Assembly (NCBI GenBank): GCA_028984105.1
Contig: CM054809.1
Span: 22,113,782-22,177,781 of the forward strand
DNA length: 64,000 bases
Source: Lavandula angustifolia
Taxonomy: Eukaryota; Streptophyta; Magnoliopsida; Lamiales; Lamiaceae
Direction: 5' to 3'
Both the position numbers and the translations under genes were made by a program. Under the pieces are notes generated by a model. The model was not told the DNA's origin, did no database searches, and saw nothing but the letters and a program-made list of their open reading frames with translations. Shown piece by piece: positions 23,260 to 33,970 of the stretch (positions are counted from its first letter, which is position 1; each line of letters begins with the position of its first letter).

Positions 23260-25910
23260 TTACTGACTGGAGTCAGTAGGGTCCAGTAGACCTAGCTCTA
23301 CTGAAAGTTCTCTGAATCTGGCTTCAGCTAGAGGATTGGTCAGTATATCAGCCCTTTGATGGTCAGTATGGATCTTTTCCATCCTGATATCCTTCTTTTC
23401 GACATGATCGCGAATGAAGTGGTGTCTGATGTCCACGTGATTTCATCTCGTATGAAGTACAAGATTATGAGTGATTGCAATTGCACTGGTACTGTTGCAG
23501 AAGATCGGCACTTCATTCTGAATGACGTCATAGTCGCGTAGCTGCTGTCTCAGCCAAAGGATTTGGGCGCAACAACTTCCGGCAGCCATGTATTCAGCTT
23601 CAGTAGTTGACGTTGCTAATGAGTGTTGTTTCTTTGAAACCATGAGATCAGCTTACTGCCAAGGAACTGACACGTTCCAGAAGTTGACTTTCGGTCAATT
23701 CTACATCCTGCATAGTCAGCATCAGAATAACCAGTTAGTTCAATATTATCATCAGCTGGATACCATAAACCCATGTCAGGTGTTCCTCTGAGATAGCGGA
23801 GAATCTTCTTTGCTGAGTCCATATGACTCTGCTTCGGATTTGCCTGAAATCGAGCGTAGACACCTACATCATAAGTTATGTCTGGACGAGTAGCTGTTAG
23901 ATATAATAAGGAACCAATAATAACACGAAATTCAATTTGGTCTACTGATACTCCCTCTTTATCAAGATCAATTTTCATGTTCGTGTTCATCTGGATCTTG
24001 ATTGGTTTGCCGGATGTGCAACCAAATTTCAAGATCAAATTTCTCGAGCGTATTTGCCTTGATTGATGAACGTTCCCTTCTCAGATTGTCTGACTTGAAA
24101 TCCAAGGAAATAGTTCATCTCTCCCATCATTGACATCTCGTACTTATCCCTCATCATTTTCTCAAACTGCTGACACATGATGACGTTCTTCGAACTGAAG
24201 ATGTTGTCATCTACGTAGATCTGAACAAGTAAAATGTCGTCTTTCAGTCGAATGTTGAATAATGTGCGGTCTACTGTGCCCTTCTGAAAACCTTTCTGAA
24301 GAAGAAACTCAGACAGGGTATCGTACCAAGCCCTGGGTGCTTTTTTTAACCCATACAGAGCCTTTCTGAGTCTATAAACCTGATGTCCCTGCTGAAAGCC
24401 GGGAGGCTGTTCTACATAGACTTCTTCTTTCAGTACGCCGTTCAGGAACGCAGACTTCACATCCATTTGATAGACTCTGAATCTCTGATGTGTTGCGTAG
24501 GCTAGGAATAGTCTGATTGCCTCCAATCTTGCAACTAGAGCGAACGTTTCGTCCAAATCTAACCCCTCAGCTTGACAGTAGTCTTTTGCCACGAGCCTTG
24601 CTTTGTTCCTTACTATGACGTTGTTTTCACCTCGCTTGTTCTTGAAGACCCATTTGGTTCCGATTACATGTTGATGCCGGGGTCTGTCAACAAGCTCCCA
24701 AACTTCGTTTCTCGTGAACTGATTCAGCTCCTCCTGCATAGCTATGATCCAGTCAGCATCCTTAAGTGCATCCTCAATTGACTGAGGTTCTTCAGTAGAT
24801 AAGAAGCAGGAATATAAGGCGCTTTCTCCCTGACAGAATCTGGATCATGTCTTTACTCTTGCTGAAGGATCTCCAATAATCAAATCAGAAGTGTGAGCGT
24901 CCAGCCACGATCTACGATGTTTCAACCCTTCATCTGAAATTTGTTCGACACAGATAGTAGGTGAGTTAGGCATTTCAGTTATACTATTCTGAGATTGAAG
25001 CAATCCAGTTATAAGAGTGTGATCTACTGAGTCACCAGGTTCAGGGGCATTTAGCTCTGGAACATCATTAGTTCCCCCTGAATTATTATCCTCAGTATAG
25101 GTCTCAGTTACCACTTGGGTTTCTTCATCGACCTGAGTTACCTGGGATTGACTCTGTTCAGTAGAGTCAATCTGTTCAGCTACTTCTGTTGTTGGCTGAG
25201 ATTCAGTAGACTTGTCTTCAGTTTCTTCATCTGAATCATCATCCCAACATAGTTGGATCTTTTCAACTTTATCTTTTAAGCTCAGATCTTCTAGCTGCTT
25301 ACTGATGTCCTCACATTCAGGTTTAGAGTTTCTGCTCCTGTCTTCAGTAGCAAACTCATTAAAAACAACATGAGGGCTTTCCTCCATGCAAAGGGTCCGA
25401 TAGTTAAAGACTCTGAACGCTTTGCTGACCCGGGAGTATCTTAAGAACACTCCCTGATCTGACTTGCTATCAAAAGTCTTCAGCTGCTCTTTCCCATTAT
25501 TGTGGATAAAGCATGATTACCCAAAAATATGGAAATAAGATAAAGAAGGCTTCCTGCCGTTCCGTAATTCATATGGTGTCTTCTTATGCTGCTTTGTCAG
25601 TAGAGATCTATTCTGAGTATAACATGCAGTATCAGTAGCCTCTGCCCATAATTTGGTTGGGAGTCCTGAGTCTGCAAGCAGGGTTCTTGCTGCTTCTTTG
25701 AGTGTTCAATTCTTTCTCTCAGCAACCCTATTTTGTTGAGGCGTGCACGCGGCAGACGTCTCATGCTCTATGCCTTCTGCTTTGCAGAACTCCTCCACCA
25801 TGAAATTCAGGAACTCAGTTCCTCTGTCTGAACGTATCTTGATGATCTTAGTGTTCTTCTCGACACTGAGCCTTTTCAGAAGCGTTGGTAACTCTGTTTT
25901 GACGTCAGAC
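23260..25910 (-). pseudogene. pol of element B, 5'-truncated (integrase C-part, RT, RNase H)
   Basis: Reading from 25910 down: integrase core remnant ending in the KNRTLKEAARTLLADSGLP-type region (about 25750-25620), a linker, then RT from about 24739 (NEVWELVDRP, TKWVFKNK, DVKSAFLNG, and QIYVDDNIF near 24225-24199, where the usual DDI reads DDN). The RNase H part has STTEAEYMAAG near 23610, and the stop is at 23262-23260. Frameshifts occur near 25730, 24850, 24035 and 23620. Truncated at the upstream end by a deletion fused to LTR sequence. Confidence 0.88.
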
Positions 25911-27369
25911 GAGTTCAGCAGACCAGATAAGCTGTTCTGAATCGCGTGGCAGAGTGACTGACTTTACTGAGGCCTGCTAGCTGACTAGAGTCAGAATTCA
26001 GTACAGTTCAGATAGAATTCTGTAGTGCGGAAATGTGTAGGCCCAAATTCAGTTGAGTTAGGAAAACATTTTTATCAAAGGAATTTCAGTAGATTAGTAC
26101 AGTCGATTAAGTTTGCTGAAACTCAGTTGAATGATTTTAAAGATATTTTCAGTATGCACAGTAAATCAATGCAACAGTAAATAAAGAACACAAAACACAG
26201 AAGATTTTTAAAGTGGTTCGGATCCAACAATCCTACGTCCACTATCCCGAAAGATCAGGAGGCTATGTATTATATTGAGGTAGTCTTAGTCGGTTTGTAC
26301 ACTGGACAAACACTGGTCTTCAGATTTATACTGAGCAAGTCTCAGTTTACAGGGTATCAAACTAAGTGTTTGAAAAACTCTCCAACAGTGAAGGAGTCCT
26401 TTACAATAAGGATCAGTTCGACTATGAACTCCTTCGTCTAAGCTATATATATGAACAACTGATTTTAGGTTAGAGGGATAGGGAACGAGAAAGTTGCTTC
26501 TAGAGGCTATATGATTCTGGTTAAGCTTGGTTCCCTATGAGCAGGTATGTAGTCTTTCGCCGGAGATTACTTCTTCGAAATACTTGCGGAAGACTTAGGA
26601 CATTTATGAGTTGCTCTTTGAATGCTCTGTGTGTTCTTCGATTTCTAGGTCTCGTTCGCTCGTGAGCTTCAATTTGATTTTATCCCTCTATTTATAGAGC
26701 AGAGATTAGGATAGATCCGTTGGAGACGACGATCCTTTGTCTCTCTCTTTTGGGTAGCTAACGGCTCTTTCAAAGTATGGTTGCAGTGTCCTTTCCCTCC
26801 ATTTCTGGAAAGTTGTTGACTTGCAGCTTTATCAGATATAGGACAGGTGGCTGCTTGTCATTGGTCGAGGTTCAGAAAAGTGGGTGAAACAGAACAGACT
26901 TCAAGGAGATTTGAAGTTGACTTCTCTCTTCCTCGTATTGACTCTGCTGATTTGACTTTTAGAGAATCTGACAGTCAGAAGACTGTTCAGCCGTTCCTTA
27001 GTCTGATCTTTATTCAGTAGCATGCTCCTGCTGAGTCGGCTCTACTGAAGATCAACTCTGAGTTCAGTGAACTACTCCTGCTGAGTTCAGTTCCACTGAC
27101 TCTTTTCAGTATACTGCTCCTGCTGAGTCTAGTATTACTGACTCTTCTACTTCTGGTACTGAGGCAGGTAATCTACTGAGCGCCTGAACCAGATGCAGAG
27201 TGTCTACTGAGTCTGAAACCTCAAAGACAGAACAAAACAGGTTACAACTGAATGGTTCATCAGTCAAGATAGAGTTTTGGGATCTTCAAATCTTCAGTAA
27301 GTCTTCAGAGCACAAGGCTACTGAGTTAAGTCTCAACTGATTGTGAGAAGACTGAATCATCTCCCAATA
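25911..27369 (-). repeat. 5' LTR of element B, truncated
   Basis: The sequence from GAGTTCAGCAGACCAG onward matches the 3' LTR from 17179 on; the first ~107 bp of plus-strand LTR sequence are absent. A further ~56-bp block present in the 3' LTR (about 17776-17831) is missing at about 26505. The outer end reads CCCAATA in place of CCCAACA. Confidence 0.88.
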
Positions 27370-28075
27370 GGTCCTACCATAAAAATTGCCAAACAGAAAG
27401 ACATATGAACTATACTCTTCATTGCATGTCTAAAATAATACATTTTATAAGGTTCTCGGACAAAAAAAACATACTTTTAAAATTACAAGACCAAAAAACG
27501 GTTAGAAACTACATTACAGAACCAAAATTGAACTCGTTTTAATAATAAAAATGAGTTTTTTACCTGGATTTTACAAAATGGCTTATTTCAGTCATTCGAC
27601 AAGTGTGAAATTCACGCGTCTTTTCATGTTTGACAATTCATATCTGATTACGAAAATCGAACACTTCATAAAGTTATAGGTCAAATCGGACATTATATAA
27701 AGATAAAGGACTAAAACTGGACTCTGTCACATTAGATGATCAAAATTGGACAACATATAAAGTTAAATGACCAAAATTGGACACTGTCATATTAGAGTAC
27801 TGCCACATTACAGGACCAAAGTCGGACAGAGACCACATTAAAGGACCAAAATCGATCTTCTCTCCTTTAATAATATTTTACTTTTTTATTTATTTGATGG
27901 TATTTTTGTCTTTCATAGTATAACACTATTTCTCTTCTCTTCTATTTCTTTTCTCTTTCTCTCCAACCAAACAATATACAATATACCATCTCTTTCTCAC
28001 CTATTTCTTTCTCTCTATTTTCTTTCTCTCATATTTCTTTCTTCTCATTTTCTTCTCCTAACCAAAACAAAGACT

Positions 28076-29109
28076 TATATTTCTCAGGAATGCAATTTCT
28101 CTCTCTTAATGCTTATCTAGATGTTAAAATATTCATTTCCTATCGGGCTAATTTGGGGCTTTTGGCCAGACACAGAAGTTGTCATCCGTTATAATTATGT
28201 TCACAAAATATCAAAAATGATTGAAATATCCTTAGTTTTTTAAGAAATTGAGTTAGTAGGGATAAATGACAATCAATTTTTAGGTGTTATTGATGGAGTT
28301 TTGTGTCACAAATAATTGATGTTCGTGTAAAAAATTATTTATCGTGTACAGATGATATGCCTATGAGTGACGACGAGTGCCTACAACCTCTTCTTAATGA
28401 AGAGACAAGTTGCTTTTGAAAATACACATACTGCCAACGATGTGCCTCCTATGCGTGTTTATGGCAGCAACTTTTGAGATACACAAGACCAACTTGAAAG
28501 ATGTGATCTTTGAAATTTGGTTTAGTTGCGATGTTGAGCCTACAAGTGCTTATGGGTTTTTTGACTAATGGCACATGCTTGAATTGTTTACTAAAGGCCG
28601 GGGTTTGAAATCTTAAATGCGTGCCTACAAAGTGCATATAAGTGCAAACGTTGTGCCAAGTGTCTTTTCAATTTTTTATGTTGAGATTACTTCTCTGAAA
28701 AAGTCTATTGACCCACTAGCTTTTACTTTCCTATAGTTGTCCATGGCAACACAAGGTGTCGATGGGTGCTGAGGGAGTGTCACGGTTGAGAGGACATGTT
28801 TTACTAAAGCCTATATCTTCACTTTCAGCAATGTCCGCCTATCCCGTGCTAGTTTCTATTTTACGTGCATTGTGCCTGTGAGTGCTGATGGTGTGCTTAG
28901 ACTAATTTTTCTTGCATAAGTGACCAACCATCCTGTTTCATTTTAGATGCAATATTATTGATTGGAACACAAAACACAAGAAATCTTCTCCTTCTTTTGC
29001 TTATAAGTAAGACAAACTCAATATAAAATAACACTCTCCCTCATTTCATAAGTTCTCAAATTACACTCACTCTCGTTCACTTCTCAATTCTCAATTCTCA
29101 ATTCTAAAA
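28076..29109. other. Unassigned region
   Basis: This is non-coding sequence between the foldback element and the MULE relic. I find no ORF over 65 codons and no recognisable repeat. It may include the 5' part of the MULE relic. Confidence 0.4.
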
Positions 29110-30384
29110 TATGGAAGATTGATAACCTACTATTGTCAAACTCTACGCTCAATTCGATCATCAATCGAATTATGTCGGCGATCATGAACTCATGGTTTAC
29201 ATTCATTTGAACATCTCTCTTGCATATCTTTGGCATAGCATTAACAAGATGGTTGTTGCGGTCCAACTACCTCATCTACTATACTGCATCTTCATGAAAA
29301 ATTGGTAGGACAATCAAGGTCATTCTCTGCAATAATATAGATCTAATGCATTTGTGCATTGTAGACATGAAACCAGTTGTATTTCTTGTTTATCCTAAAG
29401 TGAAACGCCCTCAATTCTCATTCCCCAACCCAAATCAGTTACCTGAAGATATTTCACATTTCAGATGTTCTATTTGGTTTAGGGAGCGCGATAGTGGAAG
29501 CAATTAGGCGGAAGTGCTCTTAAAGGGGGTGTTCGTGTCGAGACTGATGAAGATCGTGAGGTAGATCTCGATAGCTCATCTGATGATGATGAAGACAAAG
29601 ATATTCTGAGACCTTAATTAATTGTTCGTTTGACGATTTTACTGTATGGATTCGGACCGCGAGGATGGCGTGAGCCAATTGATGATAGTGTCTTCTCCAG
29701 TGAATCGTCCCACCACGAACGCCGAGATTATACACACTAACCTAGGAAGCAACAATCAATTGGTTATTTCCAATGGTATCTCTTGATATATCAGATTCAC
29801 CAACCGCGTGAAACTTGGATCATGTTGTGGACGGACATTTGCACAATGAATTGATATTTTGGTCAAATCTCTATTTCATATGGAAAAAGAAGTTGATTTC
29901 AAAGTTACGTTCAAGTATGACTCGGTTGGAATACATCTAGACGAAGTACAAATTGTCTATTTTCTCTACGGGCACAATACTAAGTTGTGGAATTCTAGGA
30001 AGTGATGACATTTATTTTGGTTCACACTTGTATAACTGATATGTCTGGCCTTTGTTCAACTGATATGTCTGGCCTTTGTTCAAGAAATGTGCGGTCGGAA
30101 TCTATATATCAACTTATATTGCTCGTAGAATGCACTAGGGTGGGCAAGTTGGTCGGTTAACCGATCATACCAAACCAAAACTGAATTATTTGGTTCAAAC
30201 CGAGCCGAACCTAAAAAGTTGTTCCAGTTTTTGGTTCCAAATTTCTTGATTATAGATTTTTGTTTGGTTTAACCAATCGGTTAACCGAACTAAACTAAAC
30301 CGAATTTAAATTCAAATTTCATATATTATAATATAGATATTTAAAAAGAAATGTAAAAACCTTTAAGTTCTACACTCTTACCTT

Positions 30385-30958
30385 TAGGGGTGTAACGGTT
30401 TGGTTCGGTTCGGTTTCTTATGCATTTTAGGAACCGAACCAAACACATAGAAATGGTTCGGTTCGGTTCGGTTCAATGTGTTTTTAAATATCGGAACCGA
30501 ACCGAACCGAACCGCTTATAAATGGTTTGGTTCGGTTCGGTTTACCGGTTCACCTTTTTTATTTATTTATTTATTTATTTTTTAAATTCTAAATAATGCA
30601 AGAATAATAGTTTAAAGGATGTCATTCGTTCCAAACTCATAAGTATAGAGTTGTCACTCATTTCTCTTCCTTTGTATAGATTAGAGTTGATATTAACTTA
30701 AATCTAATATCTAAATTCAATAACATTCTCATACAATAAAGACAAATATTAAATTAAAAAATTAAAAAATAAGATATTGGCTCGTTTCGGTTCGAACCGT
30801 TCAAAAATTCTTGAAACCGCGAACCGAACCGAATGTAAACGGTTCCTAAAAAAATAAACCGAACCAAACCGCGAAGCCGAACCGAACCACATTTTTCGGT
30901 TTGATTTGGTTCGGTTTGATCGGTTTCGTGGTTCGGAGCGGAACCACTTACACCCCTA
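30385..30958. mobile_element. hAT MITE nested in the hAT element
   Basis: The termini TAGGGGTGTAACGG and the reverse complement of TTACACCCCTA are flanked by a perfect 8-bp duplication CTTACCTT (30377-30384 and 30959-30966). 574 bp, non-coding, with many GGTTCGGTTCGGTTT repeats near both ends that can form a large hairpin. Confidence 0.93.
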
Positions 30959-31238
30959 CTTACCTTATATGGAGGTTTGTTTTCATTCCAATTCCAATAG
31001 TTTATTATTGCAATTCAACTCACAATTTCAAAAACCTACAACTCCAATTTTCTTAGTAAAGCTTTTGGAGAGGGGCTAAAGATGGATGCAAGAAATGCAA
31101 GAAGCTCATTTTGATCACTTCTTTAAAATATCAATGTCATTTGATTGTGAATGATTTTAGATGTTTAGTAAAAGTTTTTTAATGAACATCTTTATAACTA
31201 TACATTGTCTTGAACAATTTTTTTTTTAAAATTTAATA

Positions 31239-31700
31239 CTCACTTTGTCCCGCTATTTCTTTCCTACTTGCCTAATCGGGCTGTCCCGCTATTTCTGTCC
31301 TCTTTCCTAAAATAGTAAAAATTACTTTTAAACATAAAATGAAGTGAGTCCCCCTTACTCACTACTCAACCCCCACATTCTTATACTATCTCTCTTCAAA
31401 AATCTATCTCTCACTCGATTATGTTCCGCTCCGAACTCAGAAAATTATGATTTTTATCTTTTTGAAAACTTTAGATTATTTCTTCAAATACAATATAAAA
31501 AAAATATAAAAAATAAAAATCGATTGCCTTTCACTAGCCTTGCAAAAATTTGGATAATTCTCATTTCTTTCCACCAACCACTCCTCGAAAGCTGTGTCAT
31601 TTTCTTTATACAATTAAAACTCATAAAATACACACTAAATTAAAATTTCTTAATCTCCGTGCCGAAGTCAACTGGGACGTTTTTAGCTGGACGGAGGGAG
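31239..31700. mobile_element. Stowaway-type MITE nested in the hAT element
   Basis: The left end is CTCACTTTGTCCCGCTATTT and the right end AACTGGGACGTTTTTAGCTGGACGGAGGGAG, with TA on each side (31237-31238, 31701-31702). 462 bp, longer than the MITE in the Alba intron, no transposase. The left terminus has diverged from the CTCCCTCCGTCC consensus. Confidence 0.78.
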
Positions 31701-32620
31701 TATATATTAGGGATGACAAGAGTATCATCAACGCCCACATCTTTCTATTGTTCTTAGTAGAATTTTTTGTTAATACCAAACCAAGCCGAGATTTTTTGAT
31801 TCGGTTTTTGGTTATGCAAAATCGAAATCGGAATTTTGGATTGATTTTAACAGAATCGACACCCCTAGAATGCATCGTCAGAGCGAGTTAATGAAACTTA
31901 CGGATATTCAGGTAGATTTATTGAATAAGTCTGGAATTCAAGCGACCTACGATATGGCGTTGCAAGCACGTAATGTTGTAGAGTTCTTTAGGAAGTTGCC
32001 TCAGTATCTACATTTGCTCCACGAAAAAAATACTGGCACTTATACTGATCTCGATGTTGATGAGGATGAATATTTTAGATATTTATCTTTTTCGCTTGGT
32101 GCATCTCGTGCACCATGGTTATCCAGCCTCTAGAAGGTTATTATGGTCGACAAAACATACTTGAAGGGGATGAACAAGGGTGATATTATTCGTCGCTGTT
32201 ACTTTTGATGCGAGCGAACAAATATTTCCATGAGCTTTTGGTGTTGGTTCGATTGAGACTGATGTGTTGTGGAAGTTGTTAATGCTACGACTGAAAGCAA
32301 CACTTACACCCGACGAGGGTTTAGTAACTGTCTCGGACCAACATAGAATGCGGTAAGAGATATTTTTCCAGATGCACACCACGATTTGCTATTACCATCT
32401 CTCTAATAAGCTCACAAGACATGGTGATTAGGTAGTTGAGATGTTCCATGAGGCTGCATACAACATAATTCCATCAAGCCATAAATGTCATCTGCCATAA
32501 GAAACGGACAACCTATGAGAAGTTGATGAAAATCGAACAAAAAAAGTGGTCCAGATTGTGCAATACCAACACTTCAGTATAGTGTCGATGGCGTATCTGT
32601 CCTTGGGCACAGACAAAAAG

Positions 32621-33185
32621 GTCGATTAACGATAATTTAGGAGCAAGAAACGAGAATCCAACCAAATTCAATCATAATTCATGCTTCCAAGACTAATGCC
32701 AATCAAATTAAACCCTTATTTCATGCTTAAAATGTATTCAATCTAAATTCTCAATCAAATTCGCAAAAAAGGACAAAAATCATGCTACAAATTCGAAGTC
32801 GAGGGCACACCGATGGATCTGCCGGCAAGTTGTTGGCACAGGAGAATAAAGCCGGTAAAATCAATTGTTTCCACAAATTTTTCAAACAAAATCCGAAACT
32901 AGATGCTAAACAAAGCCTAGATTCATGCTAAAAATGTTAAATTCATCGGCAGCTATGAGTCTGCAATCGACGTTGTAGATTTTGTGTGTTGTTGAATTTG
33001 GGGAGTGACAACCACATCAACACTCGGTTGTGAAATGATTTTGTGTGTTGTTGACTCATGGGAATACAAACTGATTGCTTTAGTGCCGAGGGCGGAGCTT
33101 GTGGTGTGCAATGGCCATCGACACTGTATTTAGGGAGAGAGAGAGCTTTTTGGAAAAGAAGATTTGACAGTTTTGTTTTTTTAAA
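32621..33185. other. Unassigned region before the MULE
   Basis: No convincing ORF. It contains two copies of a GATTTTGTGTGTTGTTGA phrase (about 32979 and 33041) and a GAGAGAGAG run. It ends in T7A3 (33176-33185), the left copy of the MULE target duplication. Confidence 0.45.
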
Positions 33186-33245
33186 GTGTTAATAGTCACT
33201 GTTAGCCAAATACGAAAACCGAAAAGCAAATGTAGCCTTTCCTAA
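33186..33245 (+). repeat. Left terminal inverted repeat of the MULE
   Basis: CACTGTTAGCCAAATACGAA followed by AGCAAATGTAGCC. It aligns with the reverse complement of 40740-40814 (CAGTAGCCAAATAAACA, AAAGTAGCC, ATATAGCC). Imperfect; the right one is slightly longer. Confidence 0.72.
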
Positions 33246-33273
33246 ATAAAATGTAGCCTTAAACCGTCTATTA

Positions 33274-33970
33274 GACGAGGGCCGATCCCCATCGGCCCTG
33301 AGTCACAATTATTGGTGGCCGAAAGAAAATAACCGTTAGCCGAATTTGACTCCATTCTTTCACCAAGCAACCAGAATTTTACCATTTCACTCCCACACCA
33401 CCGCCGCCGACTGGACCTCGCCGATAACCGCCGCCGAACGCGTCTGATTGCTGCCGAAACCCGCCGCCGATTGCCGCCGCCAAACGCCGCCGAAGAATTC
33501 AATTTGAGCTATGTCTTCCGGTGAAATTCAGGTACCCATTTCCGATTCTTTGTCTGATTTTCATTGATTTGTCTTGTTTTTCGGTTGAATTCGTGTTAGA
33601 AGCCACGATGAGTGAATTAAATTGTCGATCTATGTGTTTTCTATTTCCGGTTGGGTGTATATTGAATTGCCGATCTATTCGAATTGCTATTTAAATGTCG
33701 AATTTTATTGATAGACGAAATTTATGTTGAAATTAGGTTGGGTGTATATTTAAATGTCGAATTTATGATGAAATTGATGTGAATTGCGAGAGGATTCGAG
33801 CGTTCATTGTGTTGAATTATTTGCAACCGGAGCCGATGGAGGGCCGAAGGAGAATATACTCCATTGGCCCTGCCTCGGCCGAATTGTGTTGAATAGGCCA
33901 TCGGCCCCAGTTGCCTTAGGGCCTTCGGCCCTTCCATCGGCCCTCCCTTCGGCCCTGATTTTGGCCCTTA
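33274..33970. repeat. CATCGGCCC motif cluster, left
   Basis: GGGCCGAT...ATCGGCCC pairs occur at about 33279-33299 and in a dense group at 33826-33965, in both orientations. The motif is shared with clusters at 37195-37445 and 40155-40675. Confidence 0.8.
33398..33495. repeat. CCG-rich leader of the Ulp1-like gene
   Basis: The trinucleotide CCG is repeated in blocks (CCGCCGCCGA type) just upstream of the first ATG at 33511. This GC-rich leader contrasts with the AT-rich surroundings and marks the likely 5' UTR. Confidence 0.6.

Larger units (their letters stand above)
17072..27369 (-). mobile_element. Ty1/copia retrotransposon B, internally deleted
   Basis: Minus-strand element with LTRs at both ends. 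The flanking 5-bp duplication is GGTCA (17067-17071) and GGTCC (27370-27374), one mismatch. In element order it has: truncated 5' LTR (27369-25911), pol from mid-integrase to RNase H (25910-23260), spacer, third ORF (22585-19141), polypurine tract and complete 3' LTR (18693-17072). Gag, protease, integrase N-terminus, primer site and the end of the 5' LTR are gone. It is in the same LTR family as element D. Confidence 0.9.
16661..28075. mobile_element. Foldback-like inverted-repeat element, split by retrotransposon B
   Basis: The left arm starts CACTTTGTTTGGTTTGTTCG. The right arm, reverse-complemented from 28075, starts AGTCTTTGTTTTGGTTAGG. Both arms go on into purine-rich GAGAAG/AGAAA sequence and then tandem copies of a TTTTGGTCC unit (left 16876-17071; right about 27480-27870 as GGACCAAAA). 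Without B (17072-27369) the element would be about 1.1 kb, with no coding capacity. Its superfamily is uncertain; a target-site duplication is not clear at the outer ends. Confidence 0.65.
30136..31867. mobile_element. Non-autonomous hAT-type element inserted in the MULE relic
   Basis: Ends TAGGGTGGGCAAG and CGACACCCCTA are short inverted repeats of the hAT TAGGGGTG type. The 8-bp flanks are GAATGCAC (30128-30135) and GAATGCAT (31868-31875). Removing it restores the reading frame order of the MULE relic (ARRM then HRQSEL). It has no transposase; its ends are rich in GGTTCGGTTTAACCG-like phrases. It is itself hit by two smaller MITEs. Confidence 0.82.
29110..32620 (+). pseudogene. Relic Mutator-like (MULE) transposase, split by a hAT insertion
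   Basis: Translated pieces match the transposase at 37570-40016. N-terminal: NYVGDHELMVYI and SLAYLWHSI (about 29160-29240), VFLVYPKV (about 29380), VDLDSSSDDDED (about 29560). After the insertion: RQSELMKLTDIQVDLL, KLPQYLHLL and TYTDLDVDEDE (31876-32070), then VDKTYLKGMNKG (about 32142) at the DDE region. The first catalytic Asp region and the downstream zinc/SWIM part are damaged or missing. It is on the opposite strand to the other copy. It looks like an older, heavily mutated member of the same family. Confidence 0.82.
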
